From Schizophyllum amplum (Eukaryota > Basidiomycota > Agaricomycetes > Agaricales > Schizophyllaceae): a stretch of DNA of 64,000 nt. The stretch lies in the NCBI GenBank assembly GCA_007026445.1, contig VDMD01000026.1, forward strand, positions 186,001 through 250,000. The letters run 5' to 3'. The notes below the pieces were generated by a model that was not told the DNA's origin, did not search any database, and saw nothing but the letters and a program-made list of their open reading frames with translations. This document shows, piece by piece, positions 54,737 to 64,000 of this stretch. The position numbers and the translations under genes were made by a program. Numbering within the stretch: the stretch's first letter is position 1; each line of letters starts with the position of its first letter.

Positions 54737-55741
54737 CTACTTTATCTTCTTCGTTCGCAACTCCGCCAATTCCTGGGCTCTCTTGAGGCGCGCAGCATTG
54801 CACTGCAGGTAGTGCAGCCGGCTAATGGCGAAATCGCGAACAGGCCAAAAGTCGGCGTAATCGTTAAGCTCTGGAAAGTGTTCGACTGCCTGGTGCATAG
54901 TCATTGTACTGCCGGTTCGAATTTCGACGTTTCGCACCTCGCTTTCATATACGTCACAGCGCGCCTGAGATTGCTTCGACATAGGAATATCGCACTGGAG
55001 GTATTTATCAATCAGGCTGTTCATGACTTTCTACAAATGTCATCAGCACAACGGGAAGAAGAATGAATCGATGTGACGGACCTGAACCTCTTTGTACCTC
55101 TTTTGTGGCCAACCAAGCTTGTCCCTAAGATTGTATCCGCCACTCCCTGGCCTCCCACACTCGCCTGGTGGTTTTTCAATTTTCTTGCGGCTTGAGGAAG
55201 GGGGCGTTTGGTGAGAGACGTCGGCATCGGTAGATTGCTCTTCCTTGAGCTGTTCCCACGAAGCCTCAGAACCTTGCCCTTCATTGCGTGCAAAATGAAT
55301 ATGCTGTCCTTCGTCCGCCACAACGTGTCTTTCCCAGCCATCGCAGCTGCTGTCCATGGACACAGAGGCACGAAGCCGCCCAGGGTTACCGCGTGACGGA
55401 GTCGTGGTTCCGTCCTCATCTGATGACTCTGCATCATTGGAATGGTGCGTAGAGTCAACGTCACTGTCTTCGCTGACGGGATCTGAACTAGGCGGCTCCG
55501 TGGGTGCACAAGTGTCTGCGTCTGATGAGGGCGACGACCCTCGCTGAAGCGATAGGGTTTTGGACGTTCGAATCGGCAGCATCGGCGGATACGGAGATAC
55601 GCGTCGGCGATGTGGAGTGGCGCGGACCGGCCCATGACCAATGGGAAGTGGCTGACGATCGGAGGTGTTGTAGACGTCGCTTCTCGCGATGACCTCCATG
55701 TGCTGCCTGGGATGATGGTTACGCGGCTGTGAGATATACAT
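54737..55741 (-). CDS. three-exon orphan family, member 2 (full length)
   Basis: Exon 1 from ATG 55741 (MYISQPRNHHPRQHMEVIAR) or the internal ATG 55699 to 55082; introns 55031-55081 and 54890-54937; exon 2 55030-54938 (93 nt); exon 3 54889-54737. Signatures: VYNTSDRQPLPIG, RRRVSPYP, a long acidic serine-rich linker (DPVSEDSDVDSTHHSNDAES), SSCDGWE, IEKPPGECGRPGSGGYNLRD then KLGWPQKRYKEVQ at the splice, YLQCDIPMSKQSQARCDVYE in exon 2, AVEHFPELNDYADFWPVRDF and ISRLHYLQCNAARLKRAQEL in exon 3. No known domain. The TATA box position favours the upstream ATG. All joins are in frame; this looks like an intact gene of unknown function. Confidence 0.75.
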
Positions 55742-55794
55742 GAGGCCCAAGTGATGGGGTGGACGAGGCTACCGCTTAGCGCTTGAGCGACCCG

Positions 55795-55801
55795 TTTTAT
55801 A
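55795..55801 (-). promoter_or_regulatory. TATA box (TATAAAA)
   Basis: Minus strand GGTATAAAACGGG, 54 bp before ATG 55741. Confidence 0.65.
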
Positions 55802-56741
55802 CCTTGGGCGAAGGCCTTCGAAACCTCGTGTAACTTACTTTCCTTTGTTCTGCATTGTGCATATACCCACGCCAATAGACACATTGAAGGCGGGCCTTTG
55901 TGAGCAAATCGATCACTGCAGGGAGAAAAGAAAGAAGTGCTTTTTGTGTGGCGAGGAGAGGGGGGTCTGCTGGTATTCGATGCAAGAGTCAAAATGCGAC
56001 CAGATCGTCTTGTAAAGACACCGAGGGCAATCAAACGGGAGACACGAGGCTCGAATCCAACACGCGTCGGCTAAGGCCGAGAACAGTCGCGCGATGCCCA
56101 AGGATACTTATGATTGCGAGCGAACCCCCTGGGGCCCCGCCGAGGAACGAGGCAGTGGGTAGGGTGAGCGAGCAACACTGACTAACCCACGTGATCCATA
56201 GGGCTCCTTCCCACGTAAACAAGTACAACATTTCGTTTCCACTTTTTTGGCTGGCGGGAATGTCGGGCGCTACCGCGCCCGCATTTTCGCCGTTCTTCCT
56301 CATTCAAGGTCTAGTGTGTGTTTCATAACGTACAATAAAATTGTTTCCCAAGTTTTCGCGCAGCAAGACACTCAGTTCTAGTCATTTTAGCCGGCGCGGC
56401 CGCGCCGGCGGCTGAAGCGACTCACGACTCGCAGAGTCAGAGCAATTCAGAGTCGCAGGGCTACGCGCGCCCCGTGGGACTGTGGTGTTCAGTGTTGCTC
56501 GCGCTCTCAGGTCCCAGCGAGCACCCCGTGGCTTGCCACCCGCCTATGTTAATGTAGCCGTTCGCATCACGCCCGCGCCACATGTCTCGCGTGCTGGTAA
56601 GTTTGTCTTGAGTTTGTCGCTGTGAGCGCCGCGATCATAGGTGCCCAATTCGGTGACGTACGCGTGCGGGCGCCTCTTGTTGAACCAGCTTCCCAGCCAT
56701 TTAGCCTGCCTCCAGGTCGGATTCTGACCCTATTCTATATA
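55802..56741. other. intergenic with a 20-bp perfect palindrome
   Basis: 56390-56409 reads GCCGGCGCGGCCGCGCCGGC, a perfect palindrome. GACTCGCAGAGTC-type repeats follow at 56424-56460. No gene supported. Confidence 0.6.
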
Positions 56742-56896
56742 TCTATAATATAAAACATTAGGGTTTTTCCCACGATATGATTAGTCAGCAAAACGTGGGA
56801 ACTTGGGGACCCCCGCGCCGCGGCCGAAGGTCGCGGCGCGCCATCCCTCCTCGCCGCCACGGGAACCCCCTGCCAGGGGCAGGTCTTTGGGGCTAG
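56742..56896 (+). mobile_element. mini-Helitron, copy 1
   Basis: 155 bp. Starts TCTATAATATAAAACATTAG after an A and ends in the hairpin CCTGCC-AGG-GGCAGG, TCTTTGGGG and CTAG before a T. All Helitron rules (5'-TC, 3' hairpin, CTRR, A/T insertion) are met. The interior contains a second GC-rich palindromic tract (GCGCCGCGGCC...GGTCGCGGCGCG). Non-coding, so it needs helicase from elsewhere. Confidence 0.75.
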
Positions 56897-56912
56897 TATC
56901 TATAGTATAATA

Positions 56913-57043
56913 TCTATAATATAAAACATTAGGATGTTTCCCACGCCTTGATTAGTCAGCAAAACGTGGGAACTTGGGACCCCCGCGCCATCCCTCCTCG
57001 CCGCCACGGGAACCCCCTGCCAGGGGCAGGTCTTTGGAGCTAG
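56913..57043 (+). mobile_element. mini-Helitron, copy 2
   Basis: 131 bp, same ends as copy 1 (A | TCTATAATATAAAACATTAG ... CTAG | T) and the same 3' hairpin, but lacking the inner GC palindrome. It lies 16 bp behind copy 1 in the same orientation. Confidence 0.75.
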
Positions 57044-57868
57044 TTTATAATGTAATCGGCGACGCTTTTTTCCACGCTTCAATCAATATCGGTAGCGGCG
57101 CGGGGCGCCAGTTCCCCGACTCTCTTTACAGTTTTGAATTGTTGTCCCACGCACACTGCACTTGCTTCATGTCGATATTCTATGCGCGTAACTAGGCGGT
57201 GATCGATTGATCCTCAATGGGCGAGTGTTGCGCGTCTCCCATAGAGGATCGAGATACCATCGGTAGCGCGGGCAATTTAACTTTCTTGGAGATGTTGATA
57301 TGTCACGAGCAGGTCACGAGGCCCGTAACAAGTCGTGACCGCCCGAGTCCACCGTCACGCTACGGATTCCGCGCACTTCAGCGCGCGTCTGGGTGCTTAT
57401 ACATAGTATACTTGTGATATAGCTCGATCTGCTAGATACAGGACGAAAGGGGAAGCGGGGACGGGGTCTCCTGGAAAGGGAGATGATGGCAAACATAACC
57501 AAAGGAAGTGTCGGACGCTCGGCCGAGAGGCGATTACCAGGAAAGGATTAATTGCGGTCGCTTGTACAGAGTGCCTGACCGTTTCTTGCCAGACAAACCC
57601 TCCTTCCTTCGGAGAGTCGGGAATAGTTTGATTAGTCAGCAAGCCGTGGCCATGGGCCGTAGCTGGGCCGTAGTCGCGGCTGGGCTTCTAAGTATCTTGT
57701 GACTCGCATGATCGTGGGGTTATGATAAATCCGGGACGAACAAAGGAAAGACATCGCCGTAAGCTGACTCATGGGAGCCAAATTCGAAGGGCCTTTCGGT
57801 CCGTTCCCGACTGCATCATATAACCTGAGCAACTCAACGTTCAGTTTTGCACGCTTCCACCCTTCGTC
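57044..57868. other. intergenic
   Basis: No gene supported. A CATATAAC word at 57816-57823 lies about 50 bp before the ATG at 57869 and may be its TATA element. Confidence 0.5.
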
Positions 57869-58819
57869 ATGAGCACCTCGCATCGACGCTCCAGGGTCAT
57901 CTCAAAAAGCGGGATCTACGACACCGCTGATCGTCAGCAGCTACCCATTGGACTGGTCCGCACCACGCCGCCTCGCCGGCGCGTCTCCCCTTATCCACAT
58001 GCGCTGTCGAATCGAGCCTCTACATCCTCTTCGCTTTATCAGCAGTTCATCGTCCTTCGATGTCGAGGATGGAGTACCCGCAGGGCAGACCGTACCACCA
58101 ACCAGCTCTAGATCTAGCCATCATTCCGGCGATGACGACAGTGATGAGTCATCCGAATGGGCCGAAGACATACCTGATGCGCGTGGCGGTCGCGGAGCCA
58201 ACGGCTGGGAAAGCCAGGAAGTGAACGATCCTGATCGTGATCTGAGCCGCGGCGAAGAGAGAAGGCATGATGATCCACGGCATTATGTCCGGCGATCCCC
58301 CGAGCCCAGCGCCTCTCGTCTACCATCGATCTCCTCCACCGGTGGCAGACATAAGATCGAGAAACCGCAAGGAGAGTGCGGCAGGCCAGGAAGTGGTGGA
58401 TATAATCTGAGGGACAGGCTCGGCTGGTCACAGAGCAAGTACAAGGACGTTCAGGTCAGTCTTCTTCGATGTTTGGAATCATGCGGTCAACAGTCTGCAC
58501 AGAAAGTCCTGAACAGCCTCGTCGAAAAATACCTCCAGTGCGACATCCCTATGTCGAAGCAGATACAGGCTAGATGTGCCATCTATGAGAATGAGGTGCA
58601 TGCCTTCCACCAGAGCTAACCTGCCATCGCTAATTTTATGTACCTTACCAGGCCGTTGAATGTTTTCCAGAGCTTGACAACTATACCGACCGCTGGCCCA
58701 TTCGAGACTTTGCCAGTAGCCGTCTGCACTATCTGCAGTGCAATGCCACGCGTCTCAAGAAAGCACGGGAGCTAGCAGATTTGCAGCAACAGAACCGGCA
58801 CAGTGCGGCCACTGAATAA
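57869..58819 (+). CDS. three-exon orphan family, member 3 (37-nt micro-intron or frameshift)
   Basis: ATG 57869 (MSTSHRRSRVISKSGIYDTA); signatures IYDTADRQQLPIG, RRRVSPYP, SSFDVEDGV, GANGWE, IEKPQGECGRPGSGGYNLRD, RLGWSQSKYKDVQ. Introns at 58455-58502 and 58596-58651; exon 2 58503-58595 is 93 nt as in the paralogues (KVLNSLVEKYLQCDIPMSKQ...); exon 3 58652-58819 reads AVECFPELDNYTDRWPIRDF, ASSRLHYLQCNATRLKKARE and ends HSAATE. Within exon 1 the frame changes between HALSNRAS and SSSSFDVED. Removing 58006-58042 (GTCGAA...TATCAG, 37 nt) restores it exactly; otherwise this is a one-base frameshift. Everything else is intact. Confidence 0.7.
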
Positions 58820-60609
58820 TTGGCCATTGGGCTCGCACTGCATATGATGGTTTCCCTGAAGGTTGAGGCTTATACATGTGAAGACGGGCTCGTCGCGCAG
58901 CCTACAATATGTACTTCATCGTATACAATGGGTGTATCCTAAGTCCTGCGCTCACCCTTGTGAAACCCGAAGCTAAGCGGGGCAGCCCGCGCCTTGCTAC
59001 TGTTTCGTGCGACGAAGAGTGGCCGACCAAGTCGCTCTCAGCAGCGTGACGCCCTCGCCAGTCGCGCCGACCGCAGCCACTACCATGGTCGCGGCCGCGG
59101 GCATCGAGCACGCTCATTGAATCCCAACGGTAACTTTGCCGACATCCGGGCATTGTCCTTTACGGTGAGCGGGCTCCTGGGCGACAGCGCCATCATCACG
59201 TCACGCATCCGTCATCCCAAGTCCCAGGGGCGCGACGGTATGGCCGGCAACATGGCGGACACGCCGACGACCTGAGAGGGAGCGGCGACGGCGGGCGGAG
59301 GAGGGACGGTCGGGCGTCACAACGCCCGAGGACGAGCCAATGTGCCCACTGACGTCTGAGTCCGACAGCCCACAATTTTCTGAGTAGACTCCCAGGTGAC
59401 CTTCGTTTTCTTTCAGTACGGACTTAGCTACACTGCGAACCGCATTTTTTCTACCACGTAGTAACGGCGGCAAACACCACGGAGTAATCTAGTGAGCATT
59501 ACCAGGAAGTGCCGAACAAACCATTCTGAGTAGTATCGCGAGTGCTACACGCTTGCTAGCACATATGGTCCCATTCAGGTCCCACTGATGGTCTGCCGAT
59601 GAGGCGTTGGCGGATGCCGACGACCCCAACGCACGCCGCCGCCGCTGTAACAACAACGCGCGCGCCTGCCACGAGCAGAGTCACCGTATTCAACGCTCCT
59701 TGCTGACTCGTCGTGAACAACCGGCAGCTTACCCGTGAATGATATGTACATATATTCAGTGAAATCAAAGACTACGTAGGTGACAGATGGTGAAGGGAGG
59801 TAGGCTAAGGTAAGGAGGCGAGGGAGGGCCGGCGGCGGCACCCGCCGCATATCGAACACGACGGTATGTAACCCTAGCTAGAACGACCTTGACTTCTTCA
59901 TGATCATGTCTATGGCTAAGGTGACTGTTAGTTTGACCTGGGATTGGTCGGAGTGAGAACGCACCTTGAAGCGTGAGTATGCCTCAACGACCCATGCCGA
60001 CGAACACGCTCGAACGACGCGCGTGGACGGCTTCGACCCGCAGCCTAGAAGGCAGTGAGCCTTCGCCTCAATGCTGCCGTCGATTGCACGGGTCAGTGTA
60101 AGGCTGGAGCTCGCTGCTACGGCGCCGTCGCGGCCAAGTCGCGGCGGAAAGCAAGATGGTCACGCAAATTTTCGCAAGTCCCAATCCGTCCCTGACCGTT
60201 TCAGGCGCGGGCCGTGAACTTTCTACAGGTCACAAACGATGGCACTTCGTGTAATGGTTTGTTCGGCCATTACAGGGTAGAGACGAAATGGTGTCGCTAA
60301 GAGACACCGATACTACCACGAAGTGTTCTGCAAGTTACTACCACACAGAAACCCCCTGGTTCGACGTGTATCACGCCCATATGGTGGTTATAGTGTCCCA
60401 AAAATAATTGTGCATCGAAAAATAGAGGTGTCACCAGACTGAGTCTGTTGAGGAATTTAGGGAGAATATAACGAGAAAGTAAATATCTTCCACAACAAAC
60501 TCAGTATTTTTTGAGGATCGGAGATGTCATTGGCTACACTGCAATCCCACCGTGCCAAATTCATCCCTCTTGTTGCCCTTTTCTCGCAACCAACCACCAG
60601 AGAATGACA
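58820..60609. other. no confirmed gene
   Basis: A minus-strand frame ending at 59559 reads ALNTVTLLVAGARVVVTAAA and ACVGVVGIRQRL, a hydrophobic stretch that could be a last exon like those at 9442 and 21661, but no upstream exon joins cleanly. A 15-bp perfect inverted repeat (GCCGAACAAACCATT) lies at 59511-59525 and 60253-60267. Confidence 0.35.
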
Positions 60610-61990
60610 TTATTCCACTGCGGGGTGGTCGAAGAAATACCTCGACAGTGTCTCGGCATTCTCATTCCGTCCCCTTCCCGGCGCGAAATGGCGCAGTTGA
60701 GGAAGTAGATTGCGAAGAAAGGTACCTACTGCATCCGCATCAATGACTTGGCAGTAACCTACCTCCAACCACAGTAAGGGGAAGCCTGATGGCGGAAGCG
60801 AGCGTCCCAGGGTTGCCAAAGTCTGGATCGGGGTCGGGATTGACCTACAGTCTATCGTAGGCAAAGCGACGTCCAGTAGGCGTGGACAAAGGGATAAGAT
60901 GGACAATAGACCGTGGATCGTGCATGTGTACGGCCACACGTTCGACGGCGACGGTGACGTATCGACAATGCGTAACTCGTGCATGTTTGGCCATGACCTG
61001 ACAGACATGACCAAGTCGGCATCCGCGATGAGCGCGTGCATCGGTGCTTGCAGGTGGAGAGAGGAGAGCCAAAACGTCGACAGAGCTCGCAGGACTGCAG
61101 GTGTCAGAGACCAGCGTTGATCTTCTGCGAATTCATGCACGATCACGGATAGGCGGAGCGTGGAAACGCAACGGCTGGTAACAACACTGAGAAGACCATC
61201 GAACTGAGGAGGCGTTGTGATCGTAATATGGATGTGAAGCTCCTCGATGCACCAGGCAGGCCTCAAGCCTATCACAGCGACGACCACATCCAGCGTTTGA
61301 CCATGTATGTGCAGGACGCTTGTGTGATCCGTGATATGGGATCTGAGGCAGTAGCCAAGGCAGGCGATGCCGAAGGTGGATGCTTGCGGGAACGCGGCAG
61401 TCAGGTACTGAACCTCGGCACTGTTACGGCGTCCGCGAGTGATGACAACTCCAGCGACAGCGATCGAATGGGGCGGACCGACTCCCAACCAGCTTGGCGA
61501 CGAGGTGCTCATAGTAATCGTTTGCAGCCTAGGGAAGAGCAGCTTCACAGTAAGACTGGTCTGGATGGCGGCTATGATCGACATGTCCACAGCTCTGTCT
61601 CCCACGTCATGGCCGAAATGAATTCGCTTGACATATCGTAGGCGTCGCAAGACAATTTCCCATTGTTCGCCAGTAAGGTCTATGCGAAGCGACTTCAAAT
61701 GGATGAGTCTATATCGGGGTTGAGAGCGTTCGATGACTACGCACCAAGCCAATCTCGGGATGCCCCGACACATTCAAGGACGTATCAACCTCGCATTGAA
61801 GTGAGCTGTCGGGCATGAGGTGGAGGACCGGCCACAGGCCTGGCAGGAAGCTCCAAAGGCTGGCCGAGGCCGCCGCACCCCAGGAAGTGGACACCTGAGA
61901 CAGATGGAAGAGAGCAACCCGAGGGAGTAACTTGCAGACTTCTTCTTGGAGTTCCGGAAGCTCGAGGACATGAACGAGTGCGCGAGACAT
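60610..61990 (-). CDS. F-box protein with leucine-rich C-terminal region
   Basis: ATG 61990 (MSRALVHVLELPELQEEVCK). The first 50 residues fit a fungal F-box: LELPELQEEVCKLLPRVAL, LSQVSTSWGAAASASLW. A 52-nt intron (61693-61744, GTGCGT...TTGAAG) links PEIGL to SLRIDLTGEQWEIVLRRLRY; exon 2 is open to the stop at 60610, 442 residues in all. The body repeats short leucine-rich units (LLFPRLQTITMST, WCIEELHIHITIT, CVSTLRLSVIVHE, FWLSSLHLQAPMH, NMHELRIVDTSP, RLLDVALPTID, FPLLWLEVGYCQV), typical of Agaricomycete F-box proteins. It would recruit substrates to an SCF ubiquitin ligase through Skp1; the substrate cannot be predicted. The region RSLRxDLTGEQW is characteristic of this expanded family. Confidence 0.8.
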
Positions 61991-62392
61991 GACTGAGTAT
62001 GGGACATGACCTTGACTAGATTCTTAATAAGTAGGACAGCAGCCTTTGTCGTATAAAGGCGACGGGTGGCAGTCGCGCATATCACTGTTCAGAATCAGCC
62101 ATGACGCGTGAGCCCCGACCTTTGTGAGGGAGCATTCATGGATATCCGAGCAATGGCTCTGCTTCTTTGTCCTTTGTTACCCTCCGAATCACCGCATTTA
62201 TTAGAAAGGATGTACAATGGCCTTACGGTCCGCACATCCCTCGTCCGTATCGATTAAGGGAGTAGCGGATCCTTGATGGGAGTCTTTGAGAAGCCGGCGC
62301 ACGCTGGGCCTTGTGACGCAGGAAACGACGAATAATCGAACGAAGCGCCAAGGAACCATCATGTGTCTAAGAGGAATCCAGTAGACTCGCGT
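61991..62392. other. intergenic
   Basis: No gene supported. GTATAAAGG at 62050-62058 reads as a TATA box on the plus strand but only a nine-codon frame follows. Confidence 0.5.
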
Positions 62393-62545
62393 GGCCAGTC
62401 GGCTTCCGCAAGCTCGGCTCTGTCAGGTGATCGGTTCGGGAGAGGAAAGTCACGGGACAGAGCGAGCTTGCGAGCCGACTGGGCACATCCGGAGCGATTT
62501 TGGCGGGCCCGCCAAAGATGAGTTTGACTTAGCGAAATCAGGCCC
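62393..62545. repeat. structured repeat, left copy (hairpin plus 18-bp palindrome)
   Basis: A long imperfect hairpin (arms 62393-62432 and 62451-62484, CCAGTCGGCTTCCGCAAGCT against its near reverse complement) is followed by the perfect palindrome TTTGGCGGGCCCGCCAAA (62499-62516) and GATGAGTTTGACTTAG. An inverted, diverged copy lies at 63525-63640. Confidence 0.75.
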
Positions 62546-63524
62546 TCGCGCACAGCGTGCCGGGGACGCGATGTCTTCTGCATCGCCATGAGTCCCCGTT
62601 GGCCCTCCAATTGCATGTCCATAGCATAGATATATGTGTTCTCTTGTTAAAACATATATGGAACTTGGGTGTAAGTGCTCTGAAAAATGGTGCAGAAGGC
62701 TTCCTCGTGCAAGGCGAGCACTGTGGTGAATCCCTAAGGCAGAAATTGATGAAGGGGGGACTCAAGTTCATTCAAAACACTAGGACAGAGTATTATGTGA
62801 AGTAAGACAAGAAGTTCTGACATACTCGCGTTCATATGTGCAAGCTAGGTCTGCGAGTTTGCGTGCCGACGGGGAGAGTTCACGTCCGAAGTGCCACAAC
62901 GTTGTTCTGAAGATCCTACTACTACGCATAGGGGCTGTATGACATTCACAAAGATGGGGATACACCGCAACAGAGGGATTTCGGACGTGGGCAGAGATGG
63001 GAATCAGGACGGATGTCTTGCAGGCGAGGTTGACCGATCGCGCGGAGACGAACTGGCTTTGCTGGCAGAGACATTGCGAGAGAAGCTTAAGGTAGCCTCC
63101 TTGCTAGATGGGAAAGCATCAACGCGTCTAGAAGCCCTAGGAACATGGTCAGCATGACTAGTAGGATACACGCGTCGCGCGGCATCGGTACTCGCACCTG
63201 CTCCTTTTGCAGCCTTGAAGCTGCTCAACCCCTCCACGCAGATGCACCATCCTCATGCAAACTGTATTGGTGCCAGTCTGATGTGATGCTGGGCGATGCG
63301 CGTGCTCGAGCTCGTCCATATTACGGTCATCTTGTTAGATCTCGTATCGATGCGCGTCTTCAACGCGTCTTCGGCGACGTTCAAGAAGAGCCTTGCACCG
63401 AGTATGGCGAGTATAGGGTAGCAATATGGGACTGGTGGGCATCACGGGGAAGGAAAGTCAACGAGACCAACGAGGCGGCAGTGGCGGCGGCGGGGGCAAG
63501 ACGACATCAGACGCGCGCCTGCGA
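62546..63524. other. DNA between the inverted structured repeats
   Basis: Overlapping frames only. A minus-strand frame (63004-63237, MEGLSSFKAAKGAGASTD...) and plus-strand frames to 63654 show no recognisable motif and no splice-linked chain. Confidence 0.4.
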
Positions 63525-63640
63525 GACGCATCAGATTTTCACTAAGTCAAACTCATCTTTGGCGGGCCCGCCAAATTCGCCCCGGATGAGCCCAGCCGGT
63601 CTGCGACCCCGCGAGGTCACGAGATGCGCAGACCGAGCTG
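63525..63640. repeat. structured repeat, right copy (inverted)
   Basis: Contains CTAAGTCAAACTCATC followed by the same 18-bp palindrome (63558-63575), then CGGATGAGCCCAGCCGG and a shorter hairpin (CCAGCCGGTCTGCG ... CGCAGACCGAGCTGG). Reverse-complement similarity to the left copy covers about 100 bp with several substitutions. Confidence 0.75.
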
Positions 63641-63856
63641 GTTCACGAGCCTAGGAATCCAGCGCTCGCCGGTGGATAGGTGCGGTGAGGAAGGGAGTTA
63701 GTGAAGGTCTTACCCGAACATCCAGGACATCGATCGTCGTCGTCATTACTGTTTTAGCTAGCTCGAACCGAGGGCGCGCCTTTCACACTACAGTGAAATC
63801 TCAGCCTGCGCCCGCCGGCCACTCTCATCAGTCTCGCAGTGTATGTCTCGGCATCG

Positions 63857-64000
63857 TTTTGGGCTTCCGCCCGTCGCACCGTAGCTCGACAGCGACATTG
63901 TCATACAGGATATGGCGTAAAGTAGAACGAGAGCGTATGTTAACGTGCCATCCTGCACACAGTGTCCATGAATCGGACTGCCAGTGTGAGGCAGGTTCGG
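63857..64000 (-). repeat. dispersed repeat, copy F (start; runs out of window)
   Basis: GGGCTTCCGCCCGTCGCACC to GTGAGGCAGGTTCGG matches copy B from about 37907 to 38049 with few changes, same orientation. If the copy is complete, a chromodomain mini-gene should lie on the minus strand a few hundred bases beyond the window end. Confidence 0.85.

Noticed and set aside
58955..58985. CCCGAAGCTAAGCGGGG as a 5S rRNA fragment
   Set aside because: Only a short stretch resembles 5S rRNA; flanks do not fit its structure.
59511..60267. 15-bp perfect inverted repeat 740 bp apart as ends of a transposon
   Set aside because: No target duplication, no coding content and similarity does not extend beyond the 15 bp; too weak to call an element.
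62050..62058. Plus-strand TATAAAGG as promoter
   Set aside because: Only a nine-codon frame follows, and for the minus-strand F-box gene it is in the wrong orientation.

Overview
The window reads as nuclear DNA of a filamentous basidiomycete, most likely an Agaricomycete. The genes are split by 48-60 nt GT-AG introns with donors such as GTGCGT, GTACGT and GTGAGT. Several have a TATA box 50-70 bp before the ATG. The families present (MYND, F-box, BTB, RING, Plavaka transposase) are typically expanded in Agaricomycetes. There are no operons, no rRNA or tRNA genes and no CRISPR array. Exon models were assembled by eye from splice signals and reading-frame continuity; no database search was possible.

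Layout. 1-3922 (-): partial gene for a long coiled-coil protein whose 3' part holds a 520-bp exon cassette in tandem duplicate. 4142-4706: mini-Helitron and an inverted-repeat module. 5643-7568 (-): MYND-finger protein. 9442-10150 (-): small membrane-tailed protein. 11645-13366: dispersed repeat (copy A) carrying a spliced chromodomain mini-gene. 13835-14764 (+): leucine-rich protein with a clear TATA box. 16888-17420 (-): single-copy chromodomain gene. 20071-20790 (-), 21661-22250 (-), 25026-25564 (-) and 26296-26696 (+): small genes (acidic-repeat protein, membrane-tailed protein, RING-like protein, hypothetical protein).

27770-35112 is a copy of the same repeat (copy D) split by a 6.47-kb Plavaka-type DNA transposon (28397-34863) with terminal inverted repeats, an uninterrupted multi-exon transposase and a divergently transcribed companion gene. 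35832-36299 is a foldback element. 36532-37425 is the first of three paralogous three-exon genes; the others are at 54737-55741 (-) and 57869-58819 (+). 37895-39686 is repeat copy B. 41449-45547 (-) is a tyrosine-recombinase retrotransposon of Ngaro/DIRS order (gag, RT-RNase H, recombinase) with two frame breaks. 45872-46605 (+) is a protein with an internal duplication. 47514-49067 (+) is an eight-exon coiled-coil gene with only phase-0 introns. 50368-50670 is a MITE abutting repeat copy C (50671-52612, inverted relative to A and B). 56742-57043 holds two mini-Helitrons in tandem. 60610-61990 (-) is an F-box protein. 62393-63640 holds a pair of inverted structured repeats. Copy F of the dispersed repeat starts at 63857 and leaves the window.

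Overall this is a repeat-rich accessory region. Mobile elements of at least four classes (Helitron, Plavaka, YR retroelement, MITE/foldback) are interleaved with short lineage-specific genes. Two themes may be undescribed: a chromodomain mini-gene multiplied inside a dispersed repeat, and a three-member family of unrecognised proteins with identical exon design.
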